Positions 18,066 to 34,972 of a stretch of DNA of 52,305 nt are shown one piece after another. The stretch spans positions 1 through 52,305 of the forward strand of contig NZ_JAHZSS010000028.1 in the NCBI RefSeq assembly GCF_019457915.1, written 5' to 3'. This DNA comes from Neiella holothuriorum (GTDB taxonomy: Bacteria; Pseudomonadota; Gammaproteobacteria; Enterobacterales; Neiellaceae). The translations under genes and the position numbers were made by a program. The number at the start of each line of letters is the position of its first letter. The stretch's first letter is position 1. The notes under the pieces are model-generated. The model ran no database searches, was not told the DNA's origin, and saw only the letters and a program-made list of their open reading frames with translations.

Positions 18066-18141
18066 CCGGGTAGGGCGGTTAGGCACGAGGGCTGAAACAA
18101 GGTACACTAGCCCTTTGTGTTAACGAGTAGCTTTTGGCTGA

Positions 18142-21676
<3,535 letters not shown>

Positions 21677-21714
21677 TCGCGTCGGATGGGGGAGGCCTCG
21701 TCCAAGTTGAAACG

Positions 21715-21742
21715 AAAAAGGCAGCCAATTGGCTGCCTTTTT
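21715..21742. terminator. bidirectional terminator between gyrB and the chemotaxis receptor gene
   Basis: A 28-base perfect palindrome, with five A, the stem GGCAGCC/GGCTGCC around AATT, and five T. Each strand has a GC stem followed by a T run. It serves the two convergent genes on either side. Confidence 0.93.
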
Positions 21743-21804
21743 ATTGCGAGTTTTGAGCTTAAGGTGAAAATATATAACTCATAGGCTAGGGTAGCGGGTA
21801 CCCC

Positions 21805-23403
21805 TTATTGCTGCTGAGTAAATTGAGCAACGTTTGTTTTCAACGTGGCTGACATTTCTGATAATGCGTGGCTTGCGTTCGTTGCATTGGAAATGTTGTC
21901 CACCGAGCTATTCGACATATCGTTGACGCGAACAATGCTTTCGTTAATTTCCTCGGCAACGCGGCTTTGTTCCTCTGATGCGCTGGCGATTTGGTTACTC
22001 ATGTCGTAAATGCGCTGTACCGCGCCGGAGATGATTTCAAATGCATCGCCGGTGTTTGAGGCTTTTAGGATTGCTACCTCCGCGTGAGAGCGGCTCTTTT
22101 CCATAAGCTCTACGGCTTGCCTTGAGCCAGATAACAAGCGCTCAATCATCTCATTGATTTCACCCGTTGACTGCGCTGTTCGGCTCGCTAAGCTTCTCAC
22201 TTCATCTGCGACTACCGCAAAACCTCGCCCTTGTTCGCCTGCGCGCGCGGCTTCAATGGCGGCATTGAGTGCGAGTAAATTAGTCTGATCGGCAATGCTT
22301 TTGATGACCTCTAATACGCTCGCGATCTCATCACTATCTTTACCGACCTGGGAGATGGTTGTAGACGCATCGTCAATCTGCTGAGACAGAGCGTTAATGC
22401 CCGATATTGCTTCACCTACAACGTCTAGGCCGCTGCCAGCAGCAACATTTGCCTGTTTTACTGACTCGGCGGTTTGGGTCACGGTGTCAGCAATTTGATG
22501 GCTCGAAACCGTCATTTGATTCATTGCGGTCGCCACTTGCTGAATCTCTGAGAATTGTTGTTGAAAGTTAGAGTTTGTGGTTTCGAACAAGTGATCGAGC
22601 TCGGCCGATGTATCACTAAGCTCTTTAGTGGAAGTTGTAATACCTTTGACCATATCAAGCAGCCTATCTCGCATCGATTGCATTGAGTGCATGATGTCAC
22701 CCACTTCATCGGTCCGAGTAATGTCGAAGCGGCTGGTGATGTCGCGCTTGGCCATGTCAGCAACAAGTTTAGGAATGGCGACAATTGCTTTGGTCACGCT
22801 CGTCGCTATATATGCCAAGAAACCGATGATTACGATAAAGCTGAGCGCGGCAATGAGTTTCGTGTACTCGATGGATTCCTGTTGCAGTTGGGTTGAGTCA
22901 TTTACTCGAACCTGCGAATTTTCGAGGAACGGATCAATTTGAGCATTCAGCGATGCCGCCGCTGTATCAAACTGTGCCATGGTTTTGTTGCCTCCCGCGG
23001 GCCCATGTTCAACATAGGCTGTCGCCATCATTTTCCCCACGCTGTAATATGCCTCGAATGCAGTGGATATTTGGTCGTACTGACTTCGGTTGTCGGCGTC
23101 TAGCTGCTTTAGCTCCTGCACAATACTACGAAACAATTTGGCGTTGTTTTCTGCTTCCTCAAAACCGTCATTTAAGCCATCTTGACCGCGCGTTGCGCTA
23201 ATATCTGTTAGCCACTGTTGCACTTGTACAACGGCTAGTTTCAATTTATGGGCGTGGTTAAGGATTGGAATTTGCACTTGGCTAATGTTGTTGGCATTAC
23301 CCAGGATCGCTGAATTACTGGAGAATAGAACAGCGCCTTGGCTGGCGAGCACTACTGCCATGATCGCTGACAGCAACAGCATACGATTTTTTAGAGACAT
23401 CAT
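21805..23403 (-). CDS. methyl-accepting chemotaxis protein
   Basis: A 532-residue receptor that would signal to CheA/CheW and the flagellar motor. It has an N-terminal membrane segment (about 8-28), a periplasmic four-helix-type sensory domain of about 150 residues, a second membrane segment (about 182-202), a HAMP domain, and the long signalling coiled coil. The highly conserved tip reads [29 protein letters not shown]. The ligand is unknown. The start is one of two adjacent ATGs; AGGA gives better spacing to the second (23400). It is a single gene, convergent with gyrB, and no chemotaxis genes are nearby. Confidence 0.95.
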   Translation of the reverse strand: MMSLKNRMLLLSAIMAVVLASQGAVLFSSNSAILGNANNISQVQIPILNHAHKLKLAVVQVQQWLTDISATRGQDGLNDGFEEAENNAKLFRSIVQELKQLDADNRSQYDQISTAFEAYYSVGKMMATAYVEHGPAGGNKTMAQFDTAAASLNAQIDPFLENSQVRVNDSTQLQQESIEYTKLIAALSFIVIIGFLAYIATSVTKAIVAIPKLVADMAKRDITSRFDITRTDEVGDIMHSMQSMRDRLLDMVKGITTSTKELSDTSAELDHLFETTNSNFQQQFSEIQQVATAMNQMTVSSHQIADTVTQTAESVKQANVAAGSGLDVVGEAISGINALSQQIDDASTTISQVGKDSDEIASVLEVIKSIADQTNLLALNAAIEAARAGEQGRGFAVVADEVRSLASRTAQSTGEINEMIERLLSGSRQAVELMEKSRSHAEVAILKASNTGDAFEIISGAVQRIYDMSNQIASASEEQSRVAEEINESIVRVNDMSNSSVDNISNATNASHALSEMSATLKTNVAQFTQQQ

Positions 23404-23776
23404 TTTCCTATAAGTGTTCGTTACAACGACATGAGATATGAATTATTAGCTATCTAGTAGGTGGCGCAGCAGGAGTGACTTCCCCAAAGCCCTAATCGAA
23501 AGGGTCATACCATCTAGCGGAAAGTAGTAATTTTAACTCATTTGATTGCTTGGGCGTTGATCACCGCCCATTGTTTTCCAGTTAAATCGTTGTTTGCTTA
23601 TGTCACTGCGTTACATAAGTAAGAGCGGGTGAGGGACGCGTGTTTATGTGAGATTTTCTTCTGTTGGTTTTACCTGTTTTTATGGGTTCATTTGAACAGG
23701 CGGCGAGTTGTTGTGGAGCTTGGAATTTTCTAGTGGCTAGAATTTTAGACTAGCTAGCCACTAAAATACTTAACGA
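23404..23776. other. intergenic stretch with an inverted repeat
   Basis: This gene-free segment upstream of the receptor gene holds no convincing ORF. The only structure I see is the inverted repeat TAGTGGCTAG (23731-23740) and CTAGCCACTA (23754-23763) with a 13-base spacer. It lies 13 bases from the parS site that follows. It lacks a T tract, so it is not a clear terminator and may be a protein-binding site. Confidence 0.4.
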
Positions 23777-23792
23777 TGTTTCACGTGAAACA
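23777..23792. other. parS centromere site
   Basis: TGTTTCACGTGAAACA is a perfect 16-bp palindrome and the canonical parS sequence bound by ParB. ParB spreads from it and with ParA and SMC segregates the origin region. It is intergenic, between the receptor gene and the unrecognised 160-residue protein gene. Confidence 0.93.
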
Positions 23793-23835
23793 GTATAACC
23801 CTAGAACTCACAAAGAAGGCTCCAAGTGTCGTTAA

Positions 23836-24318
23836 CTAGGCTTCCGCGTTGTTGACCTCTTGAAGTAACTGATCCATCAACTCAGCCAGCGAGTCCTCGC
23901 TTAAGCCATACGTTTCTGCAGTCGCTAAGAAAATATCACTGACAGTTTTTGCCACTCCAGCAAAAAACTCCTTTGACTCTTCAAGTTCGCTAATCATCAA
24001 TTCGCGGCCACTGCTATTCATTAGCTCGATGGAGCGGTCAACAAAATATGTATTCACCAGCCAATTTCTGGTGGCTTCTGCTTTTTCGAGATCTGTTTTT
24101 AACTGGTCAGTAGATACCCCGAGTTTTTCGAGTAACTCTGTCAGTTGTGATGCCACGGATAGGGATTCGTCGGACGTGGTTGTTTGCTTTTTGTCGCGGG
24201 GAAAGTTTTGCAGAAAGACGAGCGTTCGGGCAACACCTTGATCCAAGCTTTGAGCATAATATGATGCCAAACCATAGTAGGCGTATACGTCTTTGTATTG
24301 CTGTTCTTGTTTGTCCAT
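23836..24318 (-). CDS. conserved-looking protein of unknown function
   Basis: A 160-residue, mostly helical, acidic cytoplasmic protein that I cannot assign. The central stretch RNWLVNTYFVDRSIELM...GRELMISELEESKEFF (about 85-122) looks like a conserved motif block, and the C-terminus is strongly acidic. There is no signal peptide. GAGGA four bases before the ATG makes the start secure. It stands alone, flanked by a perfect parS on its 3' side and a near-parS on its 5' side. The coding call is firm; function is unknown. Confidence 0.8.
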   Translation of the reverse strand: MDKQEQQYKDVYAYYGLASYYAQSLDQGVARTLVFLQNFPRDKKQTTTSDESLSVASQLTELLEKLGVSTDQLKTDLEKAEATRNWLVNTYFVDRSIELMNSSGRELMISELEESKEFFAGVAKTVSDIFLATAETYGLSEDSLAELMDQLLQEVNNAEA

Positions 24319-24457
24319 TCGTTCCTCGGGGCGGTAGTCAACTGAGAAGCTAATTAATGCCCTGATATAAACATATTTTGACCAGCAATTGTGTGGTTGT
24401 GGTCAAGAAGATACTAACAGTCAATCTCGAAGGTCAAAGACGAAGAGCGCAGGGGAA

Positions 24458-24473
24458 TGTTTCATGTGAAACA
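24458..24473. other. near-parS site
   Basis: TGTTTCATGTGAAACA differs from the perfect parS palindrome by one base (C to T at position 8). It is intergenic and 681 bp from the perfect site at 23777, so it is likely a weaker ParB site. Confidence 0.65.
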
Positions 24474-24514
24474 ATTGGCTTTGAGCATCAAAGCCTGTGT
24501 GAATTGATGCGGAG

Positions 24515-25024
24515 TTATAGTCGTTTAATATAAACCTGTGGGGTTTCGTTACGCTGATCGAAGTAGAAGCCAAAGGTACCGGTTTTCGTAGGCTTGAATC
24601 GGAAGTAGGAGCCATTAGAACTGCAGTTGGCGTTAACGGGCGCTGCGTCTTCTAGTACATTCTCATCGGCTTTAGTTAAGAAGCCGCAGTTGGTGCCTGG
24701 TGACCAGCCTGCGTCAGCAAATTTAAAATCATAATATTCGCCATCCGCAACCAGCCTGGCTTGTGCTTGGTATAGATCTGGACCGACACGTTTGACCTTG
24801 TACGGCTCCTCTGCATCCCACCAAGTAAATACGCCGCGCAAATATAATATCTGATCCATGGAAGGTTTTGATGGTGCTTTTGGCGGCGCTACTTTGTTGG
24901 CCGACTTAGCACTGGAAGGCGAACCCTCCTCTTGCTTATCGGTCTTGGCTGTACTTTGACAACCACTAACGACGCATAGTGCTGCAGTGATTGCCAACGA
25001 CGGAACAAGGTGACTTAAACGCAT
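24515..25024 (-). CDS. putative lipoprotein, possible carbohydrate-module-like domain
   Basis: A 169-residue exported protein with a lipoprotein signal peptide ending in the lipobox V-S-G-C (Cys22), then a Lys/Ser/Ala/Pro-rich linker to about residue 55. The mature domain (LYLRGVFTWWDAEEPYKVKRV...GEYYDFKFADAGWSPGTNCGF) resembles the beta-sandwich modules at the front of secreted pullulanases and other starch-active enzymes. That resemblance is from memory and weak. It probably sits in the outer membrane facing the periplasm or surface. It is monocistronic, convergent with nothing obvious and upstream of a near-parS site. Confidence 0.8.
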   Translation of the reverse strand: MRLSHLVPSLAITAALCVVSGCQSTAKTDKQEEGSPSSAKSANKVAPPKAPSKPSMDQILYLRGVFTWWDAEEPYKVKRVGPDLYQAQARLVADGEYYDFKFADAGWSPGTNCGFLTKADENVLEDAAPVNANCSSNGSYFRFKPTKTGTFGFYFDQRNETPQVYIKRL

Positions 25025-25117
25025 GGGAAAACCTGTTCAAATTAAAAAACGAGCAGGATGAATTAGTTCAGCCTGATGAAGATAAGGCTAGCCAAGTTGG
25101 GTGAAAAAGTCATATGA

Positions 25118-25149
25118 AAAAGCCCATGCTGTTCACAGCATGGGCTTTT
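25118..25149 (-). terminator. terminator of the glyQS operon
   Basis: A stem AGCCCATGCTG/CAGCATGGGCT with a TTCA loop, flanked by A on one side and T on the other. It lies 25 bases after the glyS stop on the minus strand and gives a T run there. Confidence 0.9.
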
Positions 25150-25173
25150 AGTTGGTTCAGTGTGATCGGGCGG

Positions 25174-27246
25174 TTATTGTAACAGTGAGATATCTGCTGA
25201 ATAACTGAAGACCTGATGTAACTGCTGAAGAATAGCCTGTCGGTTAGCGCGCACTGCAGCATCGTCAACATTGACCATGACTTCATCAAAGAACGCATTA
25301 ATGACCGTATTTAAATCGGCTAGCTCAATTAAGGCTTGCTGATAATTGCCTTGGTCAAACAGTGGCGTGACCGTACTTGTTGCTGAAACCAACGCGTTGG
25401 CTAAGGCTACTTCTGCGGTTTCACTGAGCAGGGCATTATCAATGTCTGCTGGAATGTCGCCTTCAACTTTCGCAAGAATATTACCAACACGCTTGTTGGC
25501 TGCGGCAAGATCGGCTGCTTGTGGCAACGTTTTAAAATGACTGACGGCTTTGATGCGAGCATCAAAATCAGCTGGCCTTGTTGGGCGTTTGGCTAATACA
25601 GCCTGAATGACATCTGCTGTGACGCCTTGTTCTTGATACCAAGTGCGGAAGCGACCGAGAGCAAAACCAACCACATCATTGACCACGTCGGCGTTTGACA
25701 GTTGTTTGTCAGCGTAGGTCGAAAGCGCAAATGTTGCTAAGTCAGCGAGATCCAATGGCAGTGACTTTTCGACCATAATACGAAGTGCGCCAATGGCAGC
25801 ACGGCGTAAGGCAAACGGATCCTTATCACCTTTGGGGGCTTGGCCAATGCCAAAAATACCCACAAGCGTGTCAACTTTTTCTGCAATCGCCAGCGCACAA
25901 CCGATTTCTGTTGATGGCAATTGGTCGCCAGAGTAGCGCGGCATATATTGCTCATTAAGAGCGATTGCCACTGATTCAGGCTCATTGTCATTGCGCGCAT
26001 AATGCATGCCCATTACACCCTGAACATCAGGGAACTCCATGACCATTTCGGTCATTAAGTCAGTTTTGGCAAGCAATGCTGCACGTTCGGCTTCGAGCTT
26101 GTTGGCGTTTAGCGCTTCGGCAATGTGACCGGCTAATAGAGCAACGCGTTCCGATTTATCTTTCAGCGTGCCTAGTTTTTGTTGGAAAACCACGGTGGCT
26201 AAACTGGCGATGCGAGACTCGAGTGTTTTCTTTTTGTCAGTTTCCAAGAAGAAGCGCGCGTCGGCAAGGCGAGGGCGAACGACTTTTTCGTTACCAGCAA
26301 TGACTTGAGATGGATCGGTACTTTCAATGTTCGATACAAAAATGAAGCGCGGCATGAGCTCGCCTTCTTTGCTTAGCATCGGAAAGTACTTTTGGTTATC
26401 CTTCATGGTGTAAATGAGGGCTTCTTTTGGCACCTCGAGGAAGTCATCTTCAAAACTACCCACAAAGGTGACTGGCCACTCTACTAACGCCGTCACTTCA
26501 TCAAGTAGCGCCTCGTCAATGTCAGCAACCCCGCCTTCTGTTGCCGCTGCGGCTTCAACTTGCTGCTTAATAGTGGCCTTACGTGCCGCGAAGTCGGCAA
26601 CGACTTTGCCTTCAGTTTCGAGCTGCGCTAAGTAACTATCGGCGTTGTCGATGCTGATTAAGCCTTCACTGTGGAAGCGGTGACCTTGTACTAAGCGATT
26701 TGATTGGATGCCCAATACGTTGGCCGGCACGATGTCGGCACCATAAAGAATGGTAATGGTATGCACCGGACGAATGAACTCGGTGTCATAGGCGCCCCAA
26801 CGCATTGGCTTTGGAATCGGTATTTGTTTAACGGCCAGATTAACCAGCTCGGGTAATAAGGCTTGAATGCTCGCACCTTTCACCTCTGCACGGTGAAGTA
26901 ACCACTCACCTTTGTCCGTTTTTAAACGCTGAGCTTGATCTATGGTGATGCCATTACCGCGCGCCCAACCCAGCGCTGCTTTGGTTGCTTCACCATTTTC
27001 ATCAAATGCGACGGATACTGATGGGCCGCGTTTCTCTTCCACGCGATCAGGTTGCGCTGATTCTAGCGCGTCAACCAACACACCAATACGGCGTGGGCTG
27101 GCAACCCATTTTACGCTGCTAAAACCGAGGCCGGCTTTAGTTAACGCAGCTTCAAAAGCACTCGCAAAAGATGAGGCGAGTTTAGGTAACGCTTTCGGTG
27201 GCAGCTCTTCGGTGCCCAATTCAATCAGGAGGTTTTCGGTGTTCAT
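25174..27246 (-). CDS. glyS: glycine--tRNA ligase beta subunit
   Basis: The beta subunit of the bacterial alpha2beta2-type glycyl-tRNA synthetase, which binds tRNA. It has 690 residues, the expected length, and begins [24 protein letters not shown], the family N-terminus. The ATG at 27246 overlaps the glyQ stop by one base (TAATG), with GGGAG upstream. The open frame extends further but this start is clear. The C-terminal helical part carries the anticodon-binding-like region. Co-translated with glyQ. Confidence 0.98.
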   Translation of the reverse strand: MNTENLLIELGTEELPPKALPKLASSFASAFEAALTKAGLGFSSVKWVASPRRIGVLVDALESAQPDRVEEKRGPSVSVAFDENGEATKAALGWARGNGITIDQAQRLKTDKGEWLLHRAEVKGASIQALLPELVNLAVKQIPIPKPMRWGAYDTEFIRPVHTITILYGADIVPANVLGIQSNRLVQGHRFHSEGLISIDNADSYLAQLETEGKVVADFAARKATIKQQVEAAAATEGGVADIDEALLDEVTALVEWPVTFVGSFEDDFLEVPKEALIYTMKDNQKYFPMLSKEGELMPRFIFVSNIESTDPSQVIAGNEKVVRPRLADARFFLETDKKKTLESRIASLATVVFQQKLGTLKDKSERVALLAGHIAEALNANKLEAERAALLAKTDLMTEMVMEFPDVQGVMGMHYARNDNEPESVAIALNEQYMPRYSGDQLPSTEIGCALAIAEKVDTLVGIFGIGQAPKGDKDPFALRRAAIGALRIMVEKSLPLDLADLATFALSTYADKQLSNADVVNDVVGFALGRFRTWYQEQGVTADVIQAVLAKRPTRPADFDARIKAVSHFKTLPQAADLAAANKRVGNILAKVEGDIPADIDNALLSETAEVALANALVSATSTVTPLFDQGNYQQALIELADLNTVINAFFDEVMVNVDDAAVRANRQAILQQLHQVFSYSADISLLQ

Positions 27247-28178
27247 TAGTTGTCTCCCTTGGTGGCACTTGCATCGGCCGATTTGCATAGCGGGAAGCCG
27301 AGGGCTTCGCGTGCTGCGTAATAAGCTTCAGCAACAGCTTTGGCTAACGCCCGAACGCGTAAAATATAACGTTGACGCTCAGTTACTGAAATTGCATGGC
27401 GGGCATCGAGCATGTTGAACGCATGGCTTGCCTTCATCACTTGCTCATAGGCAGGAAGTGGCAAACCCGCTTCAATCAGTTTGTTGCTCTCGGCTTCGCA
27501 CTGATCGAATTGGGCAAATAAAACGTCTGTATTGGCGTGTTCGAAGTTATAGGTTGATTGCTCAACTTCGTTCTGATGGAACACGTCGCCGTAGGTCACT
27601 TTACCCAGTGGACCGTCTGTCCAAACCAAGTCATAAATGGAATCTACGCCTTGCAGGTACATCGCAATACGCTCGAGTCCGTAGGTGATCTCGCCGGTGA
27701 CAGGCTTACACTCAATACCGCCAACTTGTTGGAAGTACGTAAATTGAGTTACTTCCATGCCGTTGAGCCAGACTTCCCAACCAAGACCCCAAGCACCAAG
27801 CGTTGGCGATTCCCAATTATCTTCCACGAAACGAATATCGTGAACGTTGGTATCTAAGCCAAGCGCACGCAGTGAATTCAAATACAGATCTTGAATATTG
27901 TCTGGTGATGGCTTCAGTACAACCTGAAATTGATAGTAGTGCTGAAGGCGGTTTGGGTTTTCGCCATAGCGACCGTCGGCTGGACGGCGGCAAGGTTGCA
28001 CGTATGCGCTGCTCATTGGCTCGGGGCCAATTGAACGCAAAAAGGTTTGAGGGTGGAAGGTGCCAGCACCTACCTCCATGTCCAATGGCTGAACTATGGT
28101 ACAGCCCTGCTTAGCCCAATAATCCTGCAGCGCGAGGATCAGGCCCTGGAAGGTTGAAACGTCGTATGCCTGTGTCAT
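27246..28178 (-). CDS. glyQ: glycine--tRNA ligase alpha subunit
   Basis: The catalytic class II alpha subunit that activates glycine. It has 310 residues and begins with the recognisable [18 protein letters not shown], followed by [26 protein letters not shown] and motif-2 region [17 protein letters not shown]. It is the first gene of glyQS, divergent from tag across 125 bases. Confidence 0.98.
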   Translation of the reverse strand: MTQAYDVSTFQGLILALQDYWAKQGCTIVQPLDMEVGAGTFHPQTFLRSIGPEPMSSAYVQPCRRPADGRYGENPNRLQHYYQFQVVLKPSPDNIQDLYLNSLRALGLDTNVHDIRFVEDNWESPTLGAWGLGWEVWLNGMEVTQFTYFQQVGGIECKPVTGEITYGLERIAMYLQGVDSIYDLVWTDGPLGKVTYGDVFHQNEVEQSTYNFEHANTDVLFAQFDQCEAESNKLIEAGLPLPAYEQVMKASHAFNMLDARHAISVTERQRYILRVRALAKAVAEAYYAAREALGFPLCKSADASATKGDN

Positions 28179-28303
28179 GCCTGGATGGTTCCAAGAGAGT
28201 TAACGAGAGATTAAAAAAAGACCGTAAGTATACCGTTTGAACGGCGATGAATGTAGGCTAACTTCAACTCCAAGGGTGGTTAATTAGTAATTTGAGGTGA
28301 AAA

Positions 28304-28900
28304 ATGACCGTATTGCACAATCAAGGTGACTGCCATTGGCCCGGAACAGACTCACAATATCGGGCCTACCATGATCAACATTGGGGTGTTGCCGAATACA
28401 ACAGCCAGCAGCTGTTCGAAAAATTGTGCTTAGATGGTCAGCAAGCAGGCCTTTCGTGGCTAACGATTTTACGGAAACAAACGAATTTCCAACTCGCTTT
28501 TGCCAATTTTGATCCGGCCATTATTGCCAAATGGGGCGATGCTGAAGTCGATGTCTTGATGACCAATGCGGGCATCATTCGCTCGCGCGCAAAAATCAAT
28601 GCGATTCTAACGAATGCCCGCGCTTACCTTCAGATCGAAAAGGGCAACGGCGAATTTGCTAAATGGCTGTGGGGATTTGTCGGGCATCGGCAGATTGATA
28701 TGGCGCTGATAAAAGAGAGCGAGATGCAAACTGAGTCGGCTGAATCTGTCGTTATGGCTAAAGCGTTAAAGAAAGCAGGCTTCAAATTTGTAGGCCCAAC
28801 GATCTGTTATGCCTTTATGCAAGCGGTTGGAATGGTCAACGATCACCTGGTGACATGCCATTGTTACGAATCTTGCAAACCCAGTGTTTATCCTTGGTAA
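28304..28900 (+). CDS. tag: DNA-3-methyladenine glycosylase I
   Basis: Tag excises 3-methyladenine from alkylated DNA. The 198 residues match the usual length. The N-terminal C-H-W-P-G and the C-terminal H-L-V-T-C-H-C supply the Cys and His zinc ligands. The helix-hairpin-helix core includes LDGQQAGLSWLTILRKQ and FKFVGPTICYAFMQAVGMVNDH. It stands alone, divergent from glyQS. A perfect parS follows six bases after its stop. Confidence 0.96.
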   Translation: MTVLHNQGDCHWPGTDSQYRAYHDQHWGVAEYNSQQLFEKLCLDGQQAGLSWLTILRKQTNFQLAFANFDPAIIAKWGDAEVDVLMTNAGIIRSRAKINAILTNARAYLQIEKGNGEFAKWLWGFVGHRQIDMALIKESEMQTESAESVVMAKALKKAGFKFVGPTICYAFMQAVGMVNDHLVTCHCYESCKPSVYPW

Positions 28901-28905
28901 GGCTA

Positions 28906-28921
28906 TGTTTCACGTGAAACA
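28906..28921. other. parS centromere site
   Basis: A second perfect TGTTTCACGTGAAACA palindrome, between the convergent tag and tusA genes. It is identical to the site at 23777 and forms a cluster with the near-site at 24458 and the variant in recF. Confidence 0.93.
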
Positions 28922-28945
28922 CAAGGCTGCAAAAAAGAGCGTGAG

Positions 28946-29200
28946 CTAGCTGGCGCCTTTTTGAATCCAATACCTGTAGGGCGCGGTCGCAACGTCTTTC
29001 TGAATGAGACGATGCTCCATAAATTCGCAGAAACTCGGAATGTCGCGCGTGGTGGAAGGATCATCGGCGGTTACCAATAATATTTCACCTGCAGCCATAT
29101 TCCGCACTGTTTTACGAACCATCATGACGGGCTCCGGACATCGTAAGCCGATGGCATCAAGGCGTTGATGTTCAGTTGGGAGAGGTGATGTTTCAGTCAT
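28946..29200 (-). CDS. tusA: sulfur carrier protein TusA
   Basis: TusA accepts persulfide sulfur from IscS and passes it along the Tus relay for 2-thiouridine formation in tRNA. The 84-residue protein has the family motif [17 protein letters not shown], with the sulfur-carrying Cys in C-P-E-P, and a C-terminal beta strand YRYWIQKG. Single gene, convergent with tag. Length is standard. Confidence 0.95.
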   Translation of the reverse strand: MTETSPLPTEHQRLDAIGLRCPEPVMMVRKTVRNMAAGEILLVTADDPSTTRDIPSFCEFMEHRLIQKDVATAPYRYWIQKGAS

Positions 29201-29299
29201 GGCTCAGTCGTTCAGCTGAAAGGGAACCCGATCATATCAATTTGAGATCAGAAGAAAACTGAAGCAGCGCAAAAGCAATAGAAAAAACGTAAACAAAGC

Positions 29300-29334
29300 A
29301 GCGCACTGTAACGCCTGCTGGCGAGAAGTGCGCT
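29300..29334 (-). terminator. possible terminator of fadBA
   Basis: An outer stem AGCGCACT/AGTGCGCT encloses an inner CGCC/GGCG hairpin. On the minus strand it is followed by a T-rich stretch including TTTTTT. It lies just after the fadA stop. Confidence 0.55.
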
Positions 29335-29344
29335 AAATGCAGTG

Positions 29345-32694
<3,350 letters not shown>

Positions 32695-32761
32695 GCGTGT
32701 CTCCAGCATTTTGCAGTGCCTGTTTCAGGCTTATTGTTGTGTAGGGGGAGCGTACCAAATT

Positions 32762-32778
32762 AACTGGTCAAACCAGAT
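32762..32778. promoter_or_regulatory. FadR-type operator upstream of fadB
   Basis: AACTGGTCAAACCAGAT agrees closely with the FadR consensus, which I recall as AACTGGTCNGACCAGTT. The two halves TGGT and ACCA form the dyad. Its position upstream of fadBA suggests repression relieved by long-chain acyl-CoA. Confidence 0.75.
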
Positions 32779-32930
32779 GTTTGGTCGTTAGTGTTGTTGA
32801 GTGTGGTCGAAAATTCAACTGCTTTTTAAACGGCTGTTTAATTTTTTGATCGGGGTAACATCAAATAACAAGGGGCCGTTGCTGTGGTATGGTATGCCGG
32901 TTTCTTCTCGTTCTGTTTTTGGAAGCGATT

Positions 32931-34253
32931 ATGTCCAGTTTAGAGGCGACTTACGCCAATCACATTGAAACCTTGCAACGTCGTACTGCTGAAGCCCTAG
33001 CGCGTGCAGGCTTAGACAAACTCATCATTCACTCTGGCCAAACAAAGCGACAATTTTTGGATGATATGGATTACCCGTTCAAGGTGAATCCGCATTTTAA
33101 AGCTTGGTTGCCGGTGGTTGATAACCCCAACTGTTGGCTGGTCGTTGACGGAGTGAGCAAGCCTAAACTTATTTTCTATCGGCCCGATGATTTTTGGCAT
33201 TTGGTGCCAGAAGAGCCGCATCAATTCTGGGTCGAATCGTTTGAGTTAGTGCTGTTATCGCAGGCCGACCAGGTGTTTCGTCATTTACCGCGTGACATGG
33301 CCAACATGGCATATATCGGCGAGTATGTTGAAGTTGCCGAAGCGCTCAGTATTGGTCATTTCAACCCTGACGCGGTGCTGAGTTACTTACATTATCACCG
33401 TGCCTATAAAACAGATTACGAACTGCTATGCATGCGCGAAGCCAACCGCATTGCGGTTAAAGGGCACGAAGCGGCACGTCAGGCATTTCTTGATGGTGAC
33501 AGTGAGTTTGATATTCACTTGTCTTACCTTGAAGCGGTTGGCCATGCAGAGCATGAATTGCCTTATGGCAATATCATCGGCCTTAACCAAAATGCGGCTA
33601 TTTTGCATTACATGCATCAACAGCACACGGCGCCTAAGGAGCACTTGTCGTTTTTGATTGATGCAGGCGCAACCTATAACGGTTATGCCGCAGATATTAC
33701 CCGAACCCATTGTTACCGAGGCCACGGCACTTTTGCTGAGTTGCTGGCAGCAATGAATGAGCTTGAACGTGGCTTAGTGGCTCGCGTTAAACCAGGTCAA
33801 AGTTATGTTGATTTGCACATTGACGCTCACCGTCGAATTGCCGCGTTACTCAATGCGTTTGGTATTGTCGAAATGGAACCCGAGCAGATGTTGTCTGAAG
33901 GTTTGAGCCGAACCTTCTTCCCCCATGGTTTAGGCCATTCAATTGGTTTACAAGTGCACGATGTTGGCGGCTTTATGGCTGACGATCGCGGCACTCACGT
34001 TTCTGCACCCGATGAACACCCGTTTCTGCGCATGACCCGCAAAATAGAAACGCGCCAAGTGGTGACAATTGAACCTGGGCTGTACTTTATTGACTCGTTG
34101 TTAGAAAAACTCAAAGCGACCAAACACGGCGATGCGGTGAACTGGAAGTTGATTGATGCCTTGCGCCCTTATGGCGGCATTCGCATTGAAGACAATGTAA
34201 TTGTCCATCAGTCTGGCCCAGAAAACCTCACCCGTGATTTGGGCTTGAATTAA
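32931..34253 (+). CDS. pepQ: Xaa-Pro dipeptidase
   Basis: PepQ cleaves X-Pro dipeptides in the cytoplasm. The 440-residue protein starts MSSLEATYANHIETLQRRTAEALARA, as in the family, with GGAAG before the ATG at 32931. An upstream ATG is in frame, but its extension is unlike PepQ. The pita-bread C-terminal half has the two-metal ligands: Asp pair in DAGATYNGYAADITRT, His in HGLGHSIGLQVHD, Glu in IEPGLYF and Glu in IRIEDN. It is divergent from fadBA and followed at seven bases by yigZ. Confidence 0.97.
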   Translation: MSSLEATYANHIETLQRRTAEALARAGLDKLIIHSGQTKRQFLDDMDYPFKVNPHFKAWLPVVDNPNCWLVVDGVSKPKLIFYRPDDFWHLVPEEPHQFWVESFELVLLSQADQVFRHLPRDMANMAYIGEYVEVAEALSIGHFNPDAVLSYLHYHRAYKTDYELLCMREANRIAVKGHEAARQAFLDGDSEFDIHLSYLEAVGHAEHELPYGNIIGLNQNAAILHYMHQQHTAPKEHLSFLIDAGATYNGYAADITRTHCYRGHGTFAELLAAMNELERGLVARVKPGQSYVDLHIDAHRRIAALLNAFGIVEMEPEQMLSEGLSRTFFPHGLGHSIGLQVHDVGGFMADDRGTHVSAPDEHPFLRMTRKIETRQVVTIEPGLYFIDSLLEKLKATKHGDAVNWKLIDALRPYGGIRIEDNVIVHQSGPENLTRDLGLN

Positions 34254-34260
34254 CCCGCCC

Positions 34261-34878
34261 GTGTCGAAACTTACTTACTGGCGCCCCGTGGCGCCAGCTG
34301 AAGCTGAAATTGAAGTCAAAAACTCCCGCTTCATTGCCTATTTAGAGCCTGTTGAAAATTTACAACAAGCTGATCAGGCCAAGGCAAAAATTCGCGAACT
34401 TCACCCCAACGCGCGCCATCATTGCTGGGCGCAATTGGTCTCTGCGCCGGATGACGTTCATGGCGCTGGCGCGAGCGATGACGGCGAGCCCGGTGGCACT
34501 GCTGGTCGCCCGATGTTAGCCGTGTTAACCGGTAAGCCGGCAGGCTACTTGATGGTCATGGTGGTGCGCTATTTTGGCGGCGTGAAATTAGGTACCGGTG
34601 GTTTGGTGCGCGCCTATAGTGGGGCGGTGCGAGCCGTGTGTGATGTGGCCCAGTGGCAGCAATGCTTACCGATGGCTAAATTTCAGCTGGTACTTTCCTA
34701 TTCCCAGCACCAAAGTGCGCTGCATTTGTTGAATCAGTTGAAAGGTGATGTTTGCACAAGTGATTTTACCGAGTTGGTTCAATTGAGTGTGCAATTACCG
34801 CAAACTGAGGAGGTTGAATTCACGCGTCAATTAGAAGAAATGGGCGCTGGCTCGATACAAATTAAGCGACTCGACTAA
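34261..34878 (+). CDS. yigZ: IMPACT/YigZ family protein
   Basis: A 205-residue protein of the YigZ/IMPACT family (UPF0029). The conserved block is ASDDGEPGGTAGRPML followed by VVRYFGGVKLGTGGLVRAYSGA. The C-terminal domain resembles translation-factor folds. The role is uncertain, with links to ribosome or nucleic acid binding in the family. The start is a GTG, seven bases after the pepQ stop. The pepQ-yigZ-trkH order is seen in many gamma-proteobacteria. Confidence 0.93.
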   Translation: MSKLTYWRPVAPAEAEIEVKNSRFIAYLEPVENLQQADQAKAKIRELHPNARHHCWAQLVSAPDDVHGAGASDDGEPGGTAGRPMLAVLTGKPAGYLMVMVVRYFGGVKLGTGGLVRAYSGAVRAVCDVAQWQQCLPMAKFQLVLSYSQHQSALHLLNQLKGDVCTSDFTELVQLSVQLPQTEEVEFTRQLEEMGAGSIQIKRLD

Positions 34879-34972
34879 AGGCCCCTTGCTTGCGGCTGCA
34901 ATTGTCTTCACACTTGCTACTAATAACTAACAAGACCAACAAACTGGCGCACCGCCTCTGTAATTGAATTTA

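Noticed and set aside
22628-22942. 104-codon open frame antisense to the chemotaxis receptor gene
   Set aside because: Shadow of the receptor's HAMP and membrane region; no ribosome binding site or family likeness.
26942-27418. 158-codon open frame antisense to glyS/glyQ
   Set aside because: It mirrors codon bias of the certain glyS and glyQ genes; Ser/Ala/Pro-rich and unlike any protein I know.
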